A DNA stretch of 64,000 bases, taken from contig NZ_OANT01000005.1 of assembly GCF_900096995.1 (NCBI RefSeq), positions 248,001 to 312,000 on the forward strand. The letters are read 5' to 3'. Position 1 is the first letter of the stretch. Each line of letters begins with the position of its first letter. This DNA is from Acinetobacter puyangensis (GTDB taxonomy: Bacteria > Pseudomonadota > Gammaproteobacteria > Pseudomonadales > Moraxellaceae). Below, piece after piece: positions 38,891 through 47,046 of the stretch. The translations under genes and the position numbers were made by a program. A model generated the notes under the pieces. It searched no databases and had not been told where the DNA came from. It saw only the letters and a list, made by a program, of their open reading frames with translations.

Positions 38891-40853
38891 GTAAGGCCCC
38901 TTGCTCCATCGTGACATGCCGGATAAATTTTTCCTGCTCAAAACCCATTAATTTGCGATAAAATTCACTGTTCTTAAGCAGTTCCTCATGTGTGCCCTGT
39001 GCAATCACTTCCCCATGATCAAGCACAATAATCCAGTCGGATAAGGCAATTGTGGTTTGCTTATTCGAGTTGATAACGATGGTTTTACTGGTACCTGTTT
39101 TGGCAGCAAGCACTGCATGTTGTTGAGAATCAAGTTGAACCAAGGCAGTATTCGATTCTGCTTGAGAAAGGTTTTTTAAGCGTTGCAAAACATTCTTTTC
39201 TGTCGTGGCATCCAGCGCACTGGTTGAATCATCCAACGCCAATATAGCAGAATCTTTTAAAATCGCTCGAGCTAAGGCAATCCTTTGTTTTTGCCCACCC
39301 GACAAAGTCACCCCTTTATCGCCAATCACGGTATCCAAACCGTGTTCCAGTCGTTCAATCAATTCACTGGCAGATGCCAGATATAAGGCATTTAGCATTT
39401 CCTGCTCGGTGGCATCGGGTTTGGAAATCCTTAAGTTTTCCGCCAATGTTCCTGAAAAGAAAAAGTTTTCTTGCGGAATGATTTGCACAGTATTACGCAA
39501 TTGTTCCAGCTTTAAGGTTTGAGTATCCACCCAGCCCTGTGTATCAGAACCAATTAAAATACGTCCTTCAGTCGGATCAAAAAAACGATTGAGCAAGTTC
39601 ATTAAAGTGGTTTTACCCGCTCCGGTTTTGCCCACAATCGTCACAATCTGTCCTGCTTTAAAGCTAAGGTTGATATTCTTTAAAATATATTGATCATTCC
39701 CAGCTGGCTTTAATGATACGTTTTGCAGTTTTATCTCCAGGCCTTGCTTTGGATCAATGCTAAAATCCTGTGTGCCATCGACAATCTGAGGTTGTACATC
39801 CAGCATTTGCCAAATCCGTGTTGCAGACGAACGAGCATCGGCAAAAATATGTAAGACCTGACCGATACTCTCGATCCTAAATACCAGCATATTGGCCATC
39901 AACAGGGACGCAACAAATTCACCGATCTGTAATTGCCGAATACTAATCAGATATGCCCCAAATGCCACTACCCAGACATAGGACAGGGCAATAATAATTT
40001 GTGGGATGGGTAAATACTTTGCAGCATAAGTAATAGCATTGACAGAATGTTGAATAAAATCCTGAATAAATGCATTAAATCGGTTGGATAATTTTTCTTC
40101 CAATGCGAATGCTTTAATCACCCGCACGCCATGAATACTTTCTGATAATGAATCACTAACTTTTTCATAAGCTTCACCAACCTGATTATCCAGTGTTACC
40201 ATATGATTGGTCAGCTTGGCCAATACGGTTAAACCCAGCACAATAAACAGTACAGGCACCAATCCGAGCAAAGGATGGTACCAACACAATAACGATACGG
40301 TCACAATTAGCACCAGACTGGATTCAAACACCTGCCGCCAAAAATTAATCAGTGCCTCTTTTAATTTATCTGCATCACGTGTAGTCCGGGCAATCACCTC
40401 TCCCAAACCATGTTCCCAGTGCCATGCAATATCTAGGCGTTGAACCTGAATAAAAATCTTTTCCCTCAAAATAGTTAAAAGACCTTGTCCAATGATTAAA
40501 GAACTTAGCCCTGCAAAATACTGTACAACTGCCCGGATAATGGCAATCAGGGCCAATAGCATAAACCAGAACCATGGATTGCTGGGATCAGTGACCGGTT
40601 GGCTGAATAAGGTTGCTGGCTGACTATATTTTAAATGATCAATCGCCTGCCCCACTGAAAACTGCTGTAAAGCAATACCAATATTGGCAATAAGAAATAA
40701 AAAAGCGGTCAGGATAAATCGAAAAGGCATATAACGGTATAACGCCAAACTGCGTAATAACGGATAATTTGCCAATCGATTGTGAGCAAGCAGATTATCT
40801 TTTAATACATCAGTCTTGAGTGAACCGTTTTGTTGAGGATCGTCTCTTAGCAT
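38880..40853 (-). CDS. ABC exporter half-transporter, degenerate-site subunit
   Basis: 657 residues: six-helix exporter membrane domain then ATPase domain with Walker A GKTGAGKTT and signature LSGGQKQR. Walker B is ILALDDSTSALD, with Asp where the catalytic Glu belongs (about residue 542), and the H-loop His is absent: the region reads INSNKQTT after an insertion of roughly 25 residues (about 563-590). These are hallmarks of the non-hydrolysing partner in heterodimeric exporters such as TM287/288. First gene of the pair, with a sigma-54 promoter about 35 bp upstream. Confidence 0.88.
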   Translation of the reverse strand: MLRDDPQQNGSLKTDVLKDNLLAHNRLANYPLLRSLALYRYMPFRFILTAFLFLIANIGIALQQFSVGQAIDHLKYSQPATLFSQPVTDPSNPWFWFMLLALIAIIRAVVQYFAGLSSLIIGQGLLTILREKIFIQVQRLDIAWHWEHGLGEVIARTTRDADKLKEALINFWRQVFESSLVLIVTVSLLCWYHPLLGLVPVLFIVLGLTVLAKLTNHMVTLDNQVGEAYEKVSDSLSESIHGVRVIKAFALEEKLSNRFNAFIQDFIQHSVNAITYAAKYLPIPQIIIALSYVWVVAFGAYLISIRQLQIGEFVASLLMANMLVFRIESIGQVLHIFADARSSATRIWQMLDVQPQIVDGTQDFSIDPKQGLEIKLQNVSLKPAGNDQYILKNINLSFKAGQIVTIVGKTGAGKTTLMNLLNRFFDPTEGRILIGSDTQGWVDTQTLKLEQLRNTVQIIPQENFFFSGTLAENLRISKPDATEQEMLNALYLASASELIERLEHGLDTVIGDKGVTLSGGQKQRIALARAILKDSAILALDDSTSALDATTEKNVLQRLKNLSQAESNTALVQLDSQQHAVLAAKTGTSKTIVINSNKQTTIALSDWIIVLDHGEVIAQGTHEELLKNSEFYRKLMGFEQEKFIRHVTMEQGALHEC

Positions 40854-40886
40854 ATCAATAAAACATCAAACAGAATAAGCAGCTAG

Positions 40887-40902
40887 TGCGATAAGCATGC
40901 CA
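40887..40902 (-). promoter_or_regulatory. Sigma-54 promoter of the ABC exporter pair
   Basis: Minus strand TGGCATGCTTATCGCA, GG and GC 10 nt apart; one mismatch in the -12 box (TCGC for TTGC). Divergent to 41090-41105. Confidence 0.6.
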
Positions 40903-40997
40903 TCTTTTTAAAAATATTTTATGAATTAACTTGATGATTTTTAAATTATTTATTTTTAAATCATTTGCCTCATGTTGTATTTAAAGCATGCCAGACA

Positions 40998-41020
40998 ACA
41001 ACATGTTGTAATAACAACAT
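40998..41020. promoter_or_regulatory. Putative enhancer between divergent sigma-54 promoters
   Basis: Perfect palindrome ACAACATGTTGT (40998-41009) overlaps a second inverted repeat ATGTTGT-N4-ACAACAT (41003-41020). It is about 85-110 bp upstream of the start site expected for the desulfinase gene and serves the divergent exporter promoter equally well. Confidence 0.55.
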
Positions 41021-41089
41021 TTTTTATGATAATCACAGCATATTTGCATAAATTTATATTTATGCATTATAAATCAATAAATTAACTTA

Positions 41090-41105
41090 TGGCACTATTA
41101 TTGCT
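41090..41105 (+). promoter_or_regulatory. Sigma-54 promoter of the desulfinase-like gene
   Basis: TGGCACTATTATTGCT, a near-perfect -24/-12 promoter, GG and GC 10 nt apart, 34 bp before the start codon. Confidence 0.85.
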
Positions 41106-41138
41106 CTACTCCTATATATTTTCATTCAGGATGTTGTT

Positions 41139-42233
41139 ATGAGTACAGTAAGTCATTCCCAGCCCGTATCGACAGCGCAATCTAGCAATACAGCTCACAC
41201 CTTATCAACCGTTTGGTATACTCGTTGTCCTGTACCTACAGGCCTTGGCATCGCGATTCAAAAAGGCTGGTTACAGCAAAAATTTGAACAAGATCAAATC
41301 GAAATTAAATCCCTTCGGGAATCCAATTCCAAAGAAGTGAGAAACTCTCACTTTAACCATAGCTTAGAAAATTCCGTACGCCATGGCGGCAGTATTCCCG
41401 CGATTTGGGCGTATTCCTCAGGTCAAAAAACCAAAGTGATTGGCTTATCCTGGGCCGATGAAGCACAACTCCTGCTTACACGTTTTGACGCCAACATTAA
41501 AACCGTAGCAGATCTCAAGGGCAAAAAATTTGGAATTCCCCTCAATCAGGATGCCCTGATTGACTTTTCCCGTGCCCAAGCCATTCGTGGTCTTGAAAAC
41601 GCCTTAAAAACCGTTGATCTGACTGTTGCCGATGTACAATTGGTAGATACCTTACGTCAGGATATTATTCGCGCCCAAAATCAACAACTGCTTGATCAAC
41701 AAAAAGATGGTAGTTTTTATGGTTCGCGTAATCCACTCAATGCCAGTGCCGAACTGGTGGCATTATTAACCGGTCAGGTTGATGCGATTTTTTTAAAGGG
41801 TGCACAAGCTGTACAAATTGCCAGTGATTTTGCCCTGCATACCATTATTGATATTGGTGCCCACCCCGATCCATTATTACGCTCGAATAATGGTACACCA
41901 CGGACACTGACTGTTGATGAACATTTTTTAACGCATCATCCCAAGCAAGTCCAACATATTATTGAGTCTGTCGTGGATGCAGAACAATGGTCACACCAAA
42001 ATCCGGCAGAAACACATCGATATTTGGCCAAGGAATGTCAAAGTACCGAACAATGGGTGCATGTGGCCTATGGTGAAGATGCACATTTAAAATTGAATAC
42101 CAATTTTGATGAAACCTCTATCCATGCCTTACAGGATCTAAGTGATTTCCTTTATCGCTGGAAATTTATTCCCAATCCAATTGATGTCAAACAATGGCTA
42201 GCGCCTGAGAGTTATCAATCAATTCAGCAATAA
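41139..42233 (+). CDS. DszB-like sulfinate desulfinase
   Basis: 364-residue protein with the periplasmic-binding-protein fold but no signal peptide, so cytosolic. It resembles DszB, the desulfinase that frees sulfite from 2-hydroxybiphenyl-2-sulfinate: C30 in YTRCPVPTG matches catalytic C27 of DszB (SNCPVPN), H71 in NSHFNH matches H60, and R81 in RHGGSIP matches R70; the His-Arg spacing of 10 is identical. A plain transport binding protein is less likely because of this triad and the missing export signal. AGGA precedes the ATG by 7 nt. Substrate unknown. Confidence 0.8.
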   Translation: MSTVSHSQPVSTAQSSNTAHTLSTVWYTRCPVPTGLGIAIQKGWLQQKFEQDQIEIKSLRESNSKEVRNSHFNHSLENSVRHGGSIPAIWAYSSGQKTKVIGLSWADEAQLLLTRFDANIKTVADLKGKKFGIPLNQDALIDFSRAQAIRGLENALKTVDLTVADVQLVDTLRQDIIRAQNQQLLDQQKDGSFYGSRNPLNASAELVALLTGQVDAIFLKGAQAVQIASDFALHTIIDIGAHPDPLLRSNNGTPRTLTVDEHFLTHHPKQVQHIIESVVDAEQWSHQNPAETHRYLAKECQSTEQWVHVAYGEDAHLKLNTNFDETSIHALQDLSDFLYRWKFIPNPIDVKQWLAPESYQSIQQ

Positions 42234-42252
42234 TTCACTAGCATATTTTGAT

Positions 42253-42286
42253 AAAGCCAGTCTAAAATCGTTTTAGATTGGCTTTT
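42253..42286. terminator. Bidirectional terminator between convergent genes
   Basis: 15-bp stem (one G-T pair) with loop TCG and A/T flanks on both sides, between the desulfinase-like gene and the minus-strand operon ending with the DUF971 gene. Confidence 0.8.
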
Positions 42287-42569
42287 AATCGCCGTTTAAT
42301 TCCCGTAAAAATATCCACGGGAAAATACCTTTATCATGTCCATCACTAAAGCAGATTTGCGCGCCATAGCCTTGGTCAAATATGGCGGTTACCTGAACTG
42401 CCATATCATCCACCACTTGCTTGGCTTGCATACGTTTTGCCTTACAAAAACCACAAGGACAGATTTCACGTAAAGCTTGGTGACTTAAAGACAAAGAATG
42501 CTGATCTTGCCAAATAAAATTCACTCTGTGATGCTCAATATCCACTTGGATCTCTGGTCTAAGTTGCAT
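42285..42569 (-). CDS. DUF971 protein (gamma-butyrobetaine-hydroxylase-like N-domain)
   Basis: 94 residues matching the DUF971 pattern: [14 protein letters not shown] near the middle and a C-terminal [17 protein letters not shown]. The Cys cluster CPCGFC may bind zinc or an iron-sulfur species. Free-standing DUF971 proteins often lie near iron-sulfur genes, as here. The start at 42569 overlaps the HEAT-repeat gene by 11 bp; the longer frame upstream is a read-through of that gene's 3' end. Last gene of the operon. Confidence 0.82.
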   Translation of the reverse strand: MQLRPEIQVDIEHHRVNFIWQDQHSLSLSHQALREICPCGFCKAKRMQAKQVVDDMAVQVTAIFDQGYGAQICFSDGHDKGIFPWIFLRELNGD

Positions 42570-43551
42570 GTATTCTACCTCGAATCTGAGTGAGGCTGAT
42601 TCGGATCGCTTTACGTACTTCTGGATCGGCATCCTGTTCATGTCCCAGCAATAATTGTTCTGCTTGTTGCCCACCAATTTCACCGAGTGCCAGTGCAACC
42701 TCTTTACGTAAGTTACTCATAGGATGATTAAAATTATCTGCCAATCCTGACAAAGCATGCGATGATTTTAATAAGCCTAAACTTCGTACCACGGCAATAC
42801 GAACCTGCCAATATACATCTGATAAGAGTTCAATCAACAATTGCTCTAATTGCAATACTTTTAATTTACCAATGGTCAAGGCTGCCTCTACCCGCAACTG
42901 CCAATCATCTGAAGTCAGGGAAGATTGCAATGCTGAAATGACCTGTGCAGTATTCTGTTTGCTGTAGGCTAAACCGCCCGTTGCAATCCGTCGTGTTTCG
43001 GCATCTGTATCATGCTGGGCAATCTGTGCCAGAATATCAACTGCATGCTGCTGCTGTAACCAGCTTAATGCGCTAACTGCCTCTCGTCTTACAGTAACCT
43101 CCTGATGTTGTGTATGTTGCTGAATTTGATGATACAACTCAACGGGTCGCAGTGGTTTTAACGCACGTAAAATTGCCACTTTCACATCTATATTATCCAC
43201 AGCAAGATAAGGTGCTAATATGGCTGCTGATGCTGGATACTTTACTTCACTTAAACTTTGCGTTGCGGCATCTACGACTTCCCCTGCCTCATCTGTCAAA
43301 GCTGCTGCCAGAGCCTGTAAAGTTGCCTGATTTTCCCAACCTTCCAGTCGTTTTGCTGCTTCTTTTCTCACCAATACGGCAGGATCATATTGCAATGCAT
43401 AATATAACCATGGCAATAATTCTTCTCTTTCCTCTTCTGCAATATTCATCAAAGCAATAAAACGAACTTTTTCATCTTTACTGTTCAATTGCCTAAGAAA
43501 ATCTTGATCATCGTAATCAAGATCAGGAATTTCTGGGTATTGAATATTCAT
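42559..43551 (-). CDS. HEAT-repeat protein
   Basis: 330 residues made of about eight HEAT/PBS-lyase-like helical repeats (units such as [21 protein letters not shown] and [16 protein letters not shown]), ending [15 protein letters not shown]. Such proteins are adaptors or scaffolds. It lies between the ABC ATPase and DUF971 genes of the AprA/B-like operon, so it may scaffold the flavoprotein-ferredoxin complex. The ATG at 43551 has AAGGA six bases upstream. Confidence 0.8.
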   Translation of the reverse strand: MNIQYPEIPDLDYDDQDFLRQLNSKDEKVRFIALMNIAEEEREELLPWLYYALQYDPAVLVRKEAAKRLEGWENQATLQALAAALTDEAGEVVDAATQSLSEVKYPASAAILAPYLAVDNIDVKVAILRALKPLRPVELYHQIQQHTQHQEVTVRREAVSALSWLQQQHAVDILAQIAQHDTDAETRRIATGGLAYSKQNTAQVISALQSSLTSDDWQLRVEAALTIGKLKVLQLEQLLIELLSDVYWQVRIAVVRSLGLLKSSHALSGLADNFNHPMSNLRKEVALALGEIGGQQAEQLLLGHEQDADPEVRKAIRISLTQIRGRIHAT

Positions 43552-43554
43552 CAT

Positions 43555-44385
43555 TTATCCTTCTGTCACCGCTTTTTTCGGAATCCCAAGTGGATTTAAA
43601 CGGCTTAAATCCTCTTGAATTTCTTTTTTTAGTGCATGCATACAATGCTTTTTAATGTCAACAAATTCTGCTGTTGTCACCAGATCAATCTTTCGTGGTC
43701 GAGGAAAATTCAGTGCAATCTCCTCAATAATTCGTCCAGGACGATGGCTCATGATCAATACACGATCTGCAAGGAAAAGTGCCTCATCAATATCATGGGT
43801 CACAAATAATACTGTGGTTTGCACATCTTGCCAGATGTCCAGTAAAAGCTGTTGCATACGAATCCGAGTCTGGGCATCCAGCGCACCAAAAGGTTCATCC
43901 ATCAACAACACTTTGGGTTGATTGACGAGAACCCGTGCGATCTCCACCCGTTGTTGCATACCGCCTGAAAGTTCAGCAGGAAATTTATGCTCAAAACCGG
44001 TTAAACCAACCAGTTGAATCATGCGTTGCGCCAATTGCAGCCGTTCTGTTTGCGCAATTCCTTTCATCTTTAAGCCAAATGCAATATTCTCAATCACACT
44101 TTTCCATGGAAATAAAGTATGCTGCTGAAACACCAGTCCCCGATCCGGATGTGGTTTTTGCACATTTTCACCATCCACGTGTAATGATCCCGAACTAAAT
44201 TCCAGATGCCCAGCCAATGCACCCAGCAAAGTTGATTTACCACAACCAGAAGGTCCCAGCAAACAAACAAATTCACCGGCCTGAATATGCATACTCACCT
44301 GATCCAGAGCCTGAAATTTATTGCTGTCTTTACCCAGATGCAAAGACAAATGACGAATGTCAATTTCACCTTGTTGCTGTGTCAT
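43555..44385 (-). CDS. ABC transporter ATPase, nitrate/sulfonate/taurine type
   Basis: 276 residues: Walker A GPSGCGKST, signature LSGGMQQR, Walker B VLLMDEPFGALDA, switch His in VTHDIDEA. Works with the permease and binding protein encoded upstream in the same operon. The ATG at 44385 has GAGGAA before it and overlaps the permease stop (TGATG), so the longer frame is not used. Confidence 0.9.
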   Translation of the reverse strand: MTQQQGEIDIRHLSLHLGKDSNKFQALDQVSMHIQAGEFVCLLGPSGCGKSTLLGALAGHLEFSSGSLHVDGENVQKPHPDRGLVFQQHTLFPWKSVIENIAFGLKMKGIAQTERLQLAQRMIQLVGLTGFEHKFPAELSGGMQQRVEIARVLVNQPKVLLMDEPFGALDAQTRIRMQQLLLDIWQDVQTTVLFVTHDIDEALFLADRVLIMSHRPGRIIEEIALNFPRPRKIDLVTTAEFVDIKKHCMHALKKEIQEDLSRLNPLGIPKKAVTEG

Positions 44386-45236
44386 CAGGATTTCCTCAAT
44401 TGATACCATGGGGTAAAATATTTTCCAATCCAGCGCACCAGACTACTGCTGAGCATGCCCAATGCCCCGATTAACAACATACCCACCACAATATTGCTAT
44501 AATTCTGTAAGGTAAAAGATTCCCAAGTAAAATAACCAATGCCATGCTGACCCGAAATCATCTCTGCTGTGACCAGACAGAACCAACATGTCCCCATACC
44601 AATGGACAATCCAGTAATAATATTAGGTAATGCCCCTGGAATAATCACTTCACGAATAATGGCAAGATCTGATGCCCCCAGACTTCGTGCAGATGCCAAT
44701 AATCTTGGATCAAGCGCACCGACACCATGCACGGTATTTAATAAAATCGGAAATAATGCACCGATAAAGGTGATATAGATCATTGATGCTTCAGACGATG
44801 GGAACATCAGAATGGCCAATGGAATCCATGCCACTGCCGGAATCGGTCTTAACACCTCTAAAGGCGGTAACAAAAAAGCTGCTGCCGATTTATATTGTCC
44901 AATGATTAAACCCAATCCCACCCCACAAACTGCCGCTAAGGCAAAGCCCATCAACACACGTGAAATACTCGATTTTAAATGTTGTATCGCAGTAGGCTGT
45001 TGAAAAAAATGTCCAAATGCAGACAAGACATCGATCGGCGTAGGAATATTGCTAAAATTAACTAAAACAAGATTTACCTTATAAAATGCCAGCAATTGCC
45101 ATAGCAATAACCAGATCGCCAGTGAAGTAAAGGCAATCAGATACTGTTTTATGGCGATATTTTTGCCCACTTTATGCCATGGAAACTGCCATAACGACCT
45201 CACTTCAGTTGTTTTATTATCAATCACATGATTCAT
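44385..45236 (-). CDS. ABC transporter permease, SsuC/TauC type
   Basis: 283 residues with about six membrane segments and the EAA loop (DPRLLASARSLGASDLAIIREVIIPGALPNIITGL). A single permease gene, so a homodimeric channel, unlike the two-permease importer at 24801-26445. Confidence 0.88.
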   Translation of the reverse strand: MNHVIDNKTTEVRSLWQFPWHKVGKNIAIKQYLIAFTSLAIWLLLWQLLAFYKVNLVLVNFSNIPTPIDVLSAFGHFFQQPTAIQHLKSSISRVLMGFALAAVCGVGLGLIIGQYKSAAAFLLPPLEVLRPIPAVAWIPLAILMFPSSEASMIYITFIGALFPILLNTVHGVGALDPRLLASARSLGASDLAIIREVIIPGALPNIITGLSIGMGTCWFCLVTAEMISGQHGIGYFTWESFTLQNYSNIVVGMLLIGALGMLSSSLVRWIGKYFTPWYQLRKS

Positions 45237-45315
45237 GCTGATTTACCTCATTGTTGGCAAATAGACGGCTTGCTTTTATAACAAACAATAAGCAAGCACT
45301 GGCTAGACAACGTGG

Positions 45316-46758
45316 TTATGCTTGTTTAACGTGTTGCAAAATGGCATTAAAATCAAAAACCTGACCACCCTGCGCTTTTGCCCATTTTTGCGCATCATCT
45401 TTGAGTAGAAACGCCTGAATTTGTCCTTGTTTATCTGTTGCATACCACGCCAGATTGGCTAGCAGCTTGATATTAGACTGGTAATCCTGACCATAGACCA
45501 CACGAATACTTTTACCTTCATCTTGTAATGTCTTTAATGCCTGAAATGCATGTTCAGGTGTCGCATAACTGCGTACTTTTGCTTCATCTTTGACCCAGAT
45601 TTGTGTTACCCGATTAAAGGTCTTAATCGGTTCACCGGTTAAAGCATCATTGGCGACCAAAGGCGATTTGCCATAATCCTTTAAAGCCTGAGCATAATCA
45701 CGTCCAGATGCCTGAAACGCTTGCTTAATATATTGATCATCAATAAATTGCTCGGCGGTAAAACTGCCATCATTTTTACCTAGAATTTTCAAGGTATCGA
45801 CTGCGGTCTGGGTTGCCTGACGATATTCAGGTTTCCATGTTAAATCCCGTGTCTGTAAACCTAAGGGTCCATGATATAAATACACCACCTCGGCAGGAAT
45901 CCCTGTTTTTTCTGCAATTAGTTCGCTATATTTTTCTGGTTCTTTACGAATCAATTGATCAGCTTCAAGTGCAGCTTGTAGATAGGCCTTGGCAATCTCT
46001 GGATGTTTTTTAGCATAATCTTCTGCTGCTATTAAGCCATGAAAAGTCGCAGTTTTTGCCTGTGATCCATCATAAATTTTCTTGGCAATACCTTGATATG
46101 CAAATAATTCTCCAAACGGTACAAAATCGGCATGTGCAGCAATTTTGTTGCTTTTCAAGGCAGGGCCTGCCACTTCAGGTGCTTGGGCAATAATCTGTAC
46201 ATCTTTATTGGGATCCCAGCCTTGTGCCTGTATCGCTCTAAGCAATAAACCATGTGCAGTGGATGCAAAAGGTACAGAAATGGTCTGCCCTTTTAATTCA
46301 GACAAGGTATTGACCTTTGAATCAATTGGCACCACGATGGCATTGCCACTTCCTGTGATACTGCCAGATAATGGCGTTAAAAATACACTTTTTTTGCCAG
46401 CCTGTTTGAATGCAACAAAATTATTCACCGCAGGAAAATCAGCCATTGCGCCAAGATCCAGTCGCCCTGCCACCATTTCACTGGTCAAAGGTGCGCCTGA
46501 GGTAAAATTCTTCCATTGAATATCATATTTGACATTTTTATATTCACCGTCTTTAGGCAAATATTTATCCAATAAATTCAACTCACGGATCAGCAAGCCG
46601 CCTGTTGCACAATTGATCGTGGTATCTTGTGTGCCAATCGCAATACGCAGCGTTTCTGTTTTTGTTGTTTTACCAGAATCGCAGCCTGCGATACCACCTG
46701 CCACAAAAAAACCAATTAAACTATGCAATACAATCTTTTTAGTCACCAGATTTTTCAT
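45316..46758 (-). CDS. ABC substrate-binding lipoprotein with C-terminal extension
   Basis: 480 residues, against about 320 for SsuA/TauA. Lipoprotein signal ends at GGIAGC (C26), then an NMT1/SsuA-type binding domain (about 35-350). The extra C-terminal part (about 397-480) reads YATPEHAFQALKTLQDEGK, LAWYATDKQGQIQAFLL and AQGGQVFDFNAILQ, which recalls the copper-binding NosL domain pattern but lacks an obvious Met ligand pair. Ligand unknown; neighbours are a permease, an ATPase and the AprA/B-like redox pair. Confidence 0.8.
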   Translation of the reverse strand: MKNLVTKKIVLHSLIGFFVAGGIAGCDSGKTTKTETLRIAIGTQDTTINCATGGLLIRELNLLDKYLPKDGEYKNVKYDIQWKNFTSGAPLTSEMVAGRLDLGAMADFPAVNNFVAFKQAGKKSVFLTPLSGSITGSGNAIVVPIDSKVNTLSELKGQTISVPFASTAHGLLLRAIQAQGWDPNKDVQIIAQAPEVAGPALKSNKIAAHADFVPFGELFAYQGIAKKIYDGSQAKTATFHGLIAAEDYAKKHPEIAKAYLQAALEADQLIRKEPEKYSELIAEKTGIPAEVVYLYHGPLGLQTRDLTWKPEYRQATQTAVDTLKILGKNDGSFTAEQFIDDQYIKQAFQASGRDYAQALKDYGKSPLVANDALTGEPIKTFNRVTQIWVKDEAKVRSYATPEHAFQALKTLQDEGKSIRVVYGQDYQSNIKLLANLAWYATDKQGQIQAFLLKDDAQKWAKAQGGQVFDFNAILQHVKQA

Positions 46759-46785
46759 TTCAATGTTTCCTATTTTTTTAAGCTA

Positions 46786-47031
46786 TTATTTCAACAAATA
46801 CGGAATATTCACTTGGATGGCATCCGTAGGACAATCCTTCTCACACGGCATGCAGTACCAACACTCATCAAATTGCATAAATGCCTTTTGCGTGTTTGGA
46901 TCAATCGCCAATAAATCCATCGGACAAACATCGACACACACCGTACAACCTTTATCTGCAATACATTTATCTTCATCCACCAAAACAGGTGCAACGGTAC
47001 GATGATTGATTTCTTTAAAAATTAACGCCAT
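46786..47031 (-). CDS. 2[4Fe-4S] ferredoxin-like protein (AprB-like)
   Basis: 81 residues with eight cysteines in two cluster motifs: CIADKGCTVCVDVCP and CWYCMPCEKDCP. This is like the cluster domain of APS reductase beta subunit (AprB), without the AprB tail. It probably passes electrons to or from the flavoprotein encoded 16 bp upstream. Cytosolic. Confidence 0.87.
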   Translation of the reverse strand: MALIFKEINHRTVAPVLVDEDKCIADKGCTVCVDVCPMDLLAIDPNTQKAFMQFDECWYCMPCEKDCPTDAIQVNIPYLLK

Positions 47032-47046
47032 GATTTAAACTCCGTC

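Noticed and set aside
41139..42233. Calling this gene an ABC substrate-binding protein
   Set aside because: No signal peptide, no adjacent permease on its strand, and the DszB-type Cys/His/Arg pattern is kept.
42570..42698. N-terminal extension of the DUF971 gene
   Set aside because: This stretch lies in another frame over the 3' end of the HEAT-repeat gene and has no DUF971 similarity; the ATG at 42569 gives a complete domain.
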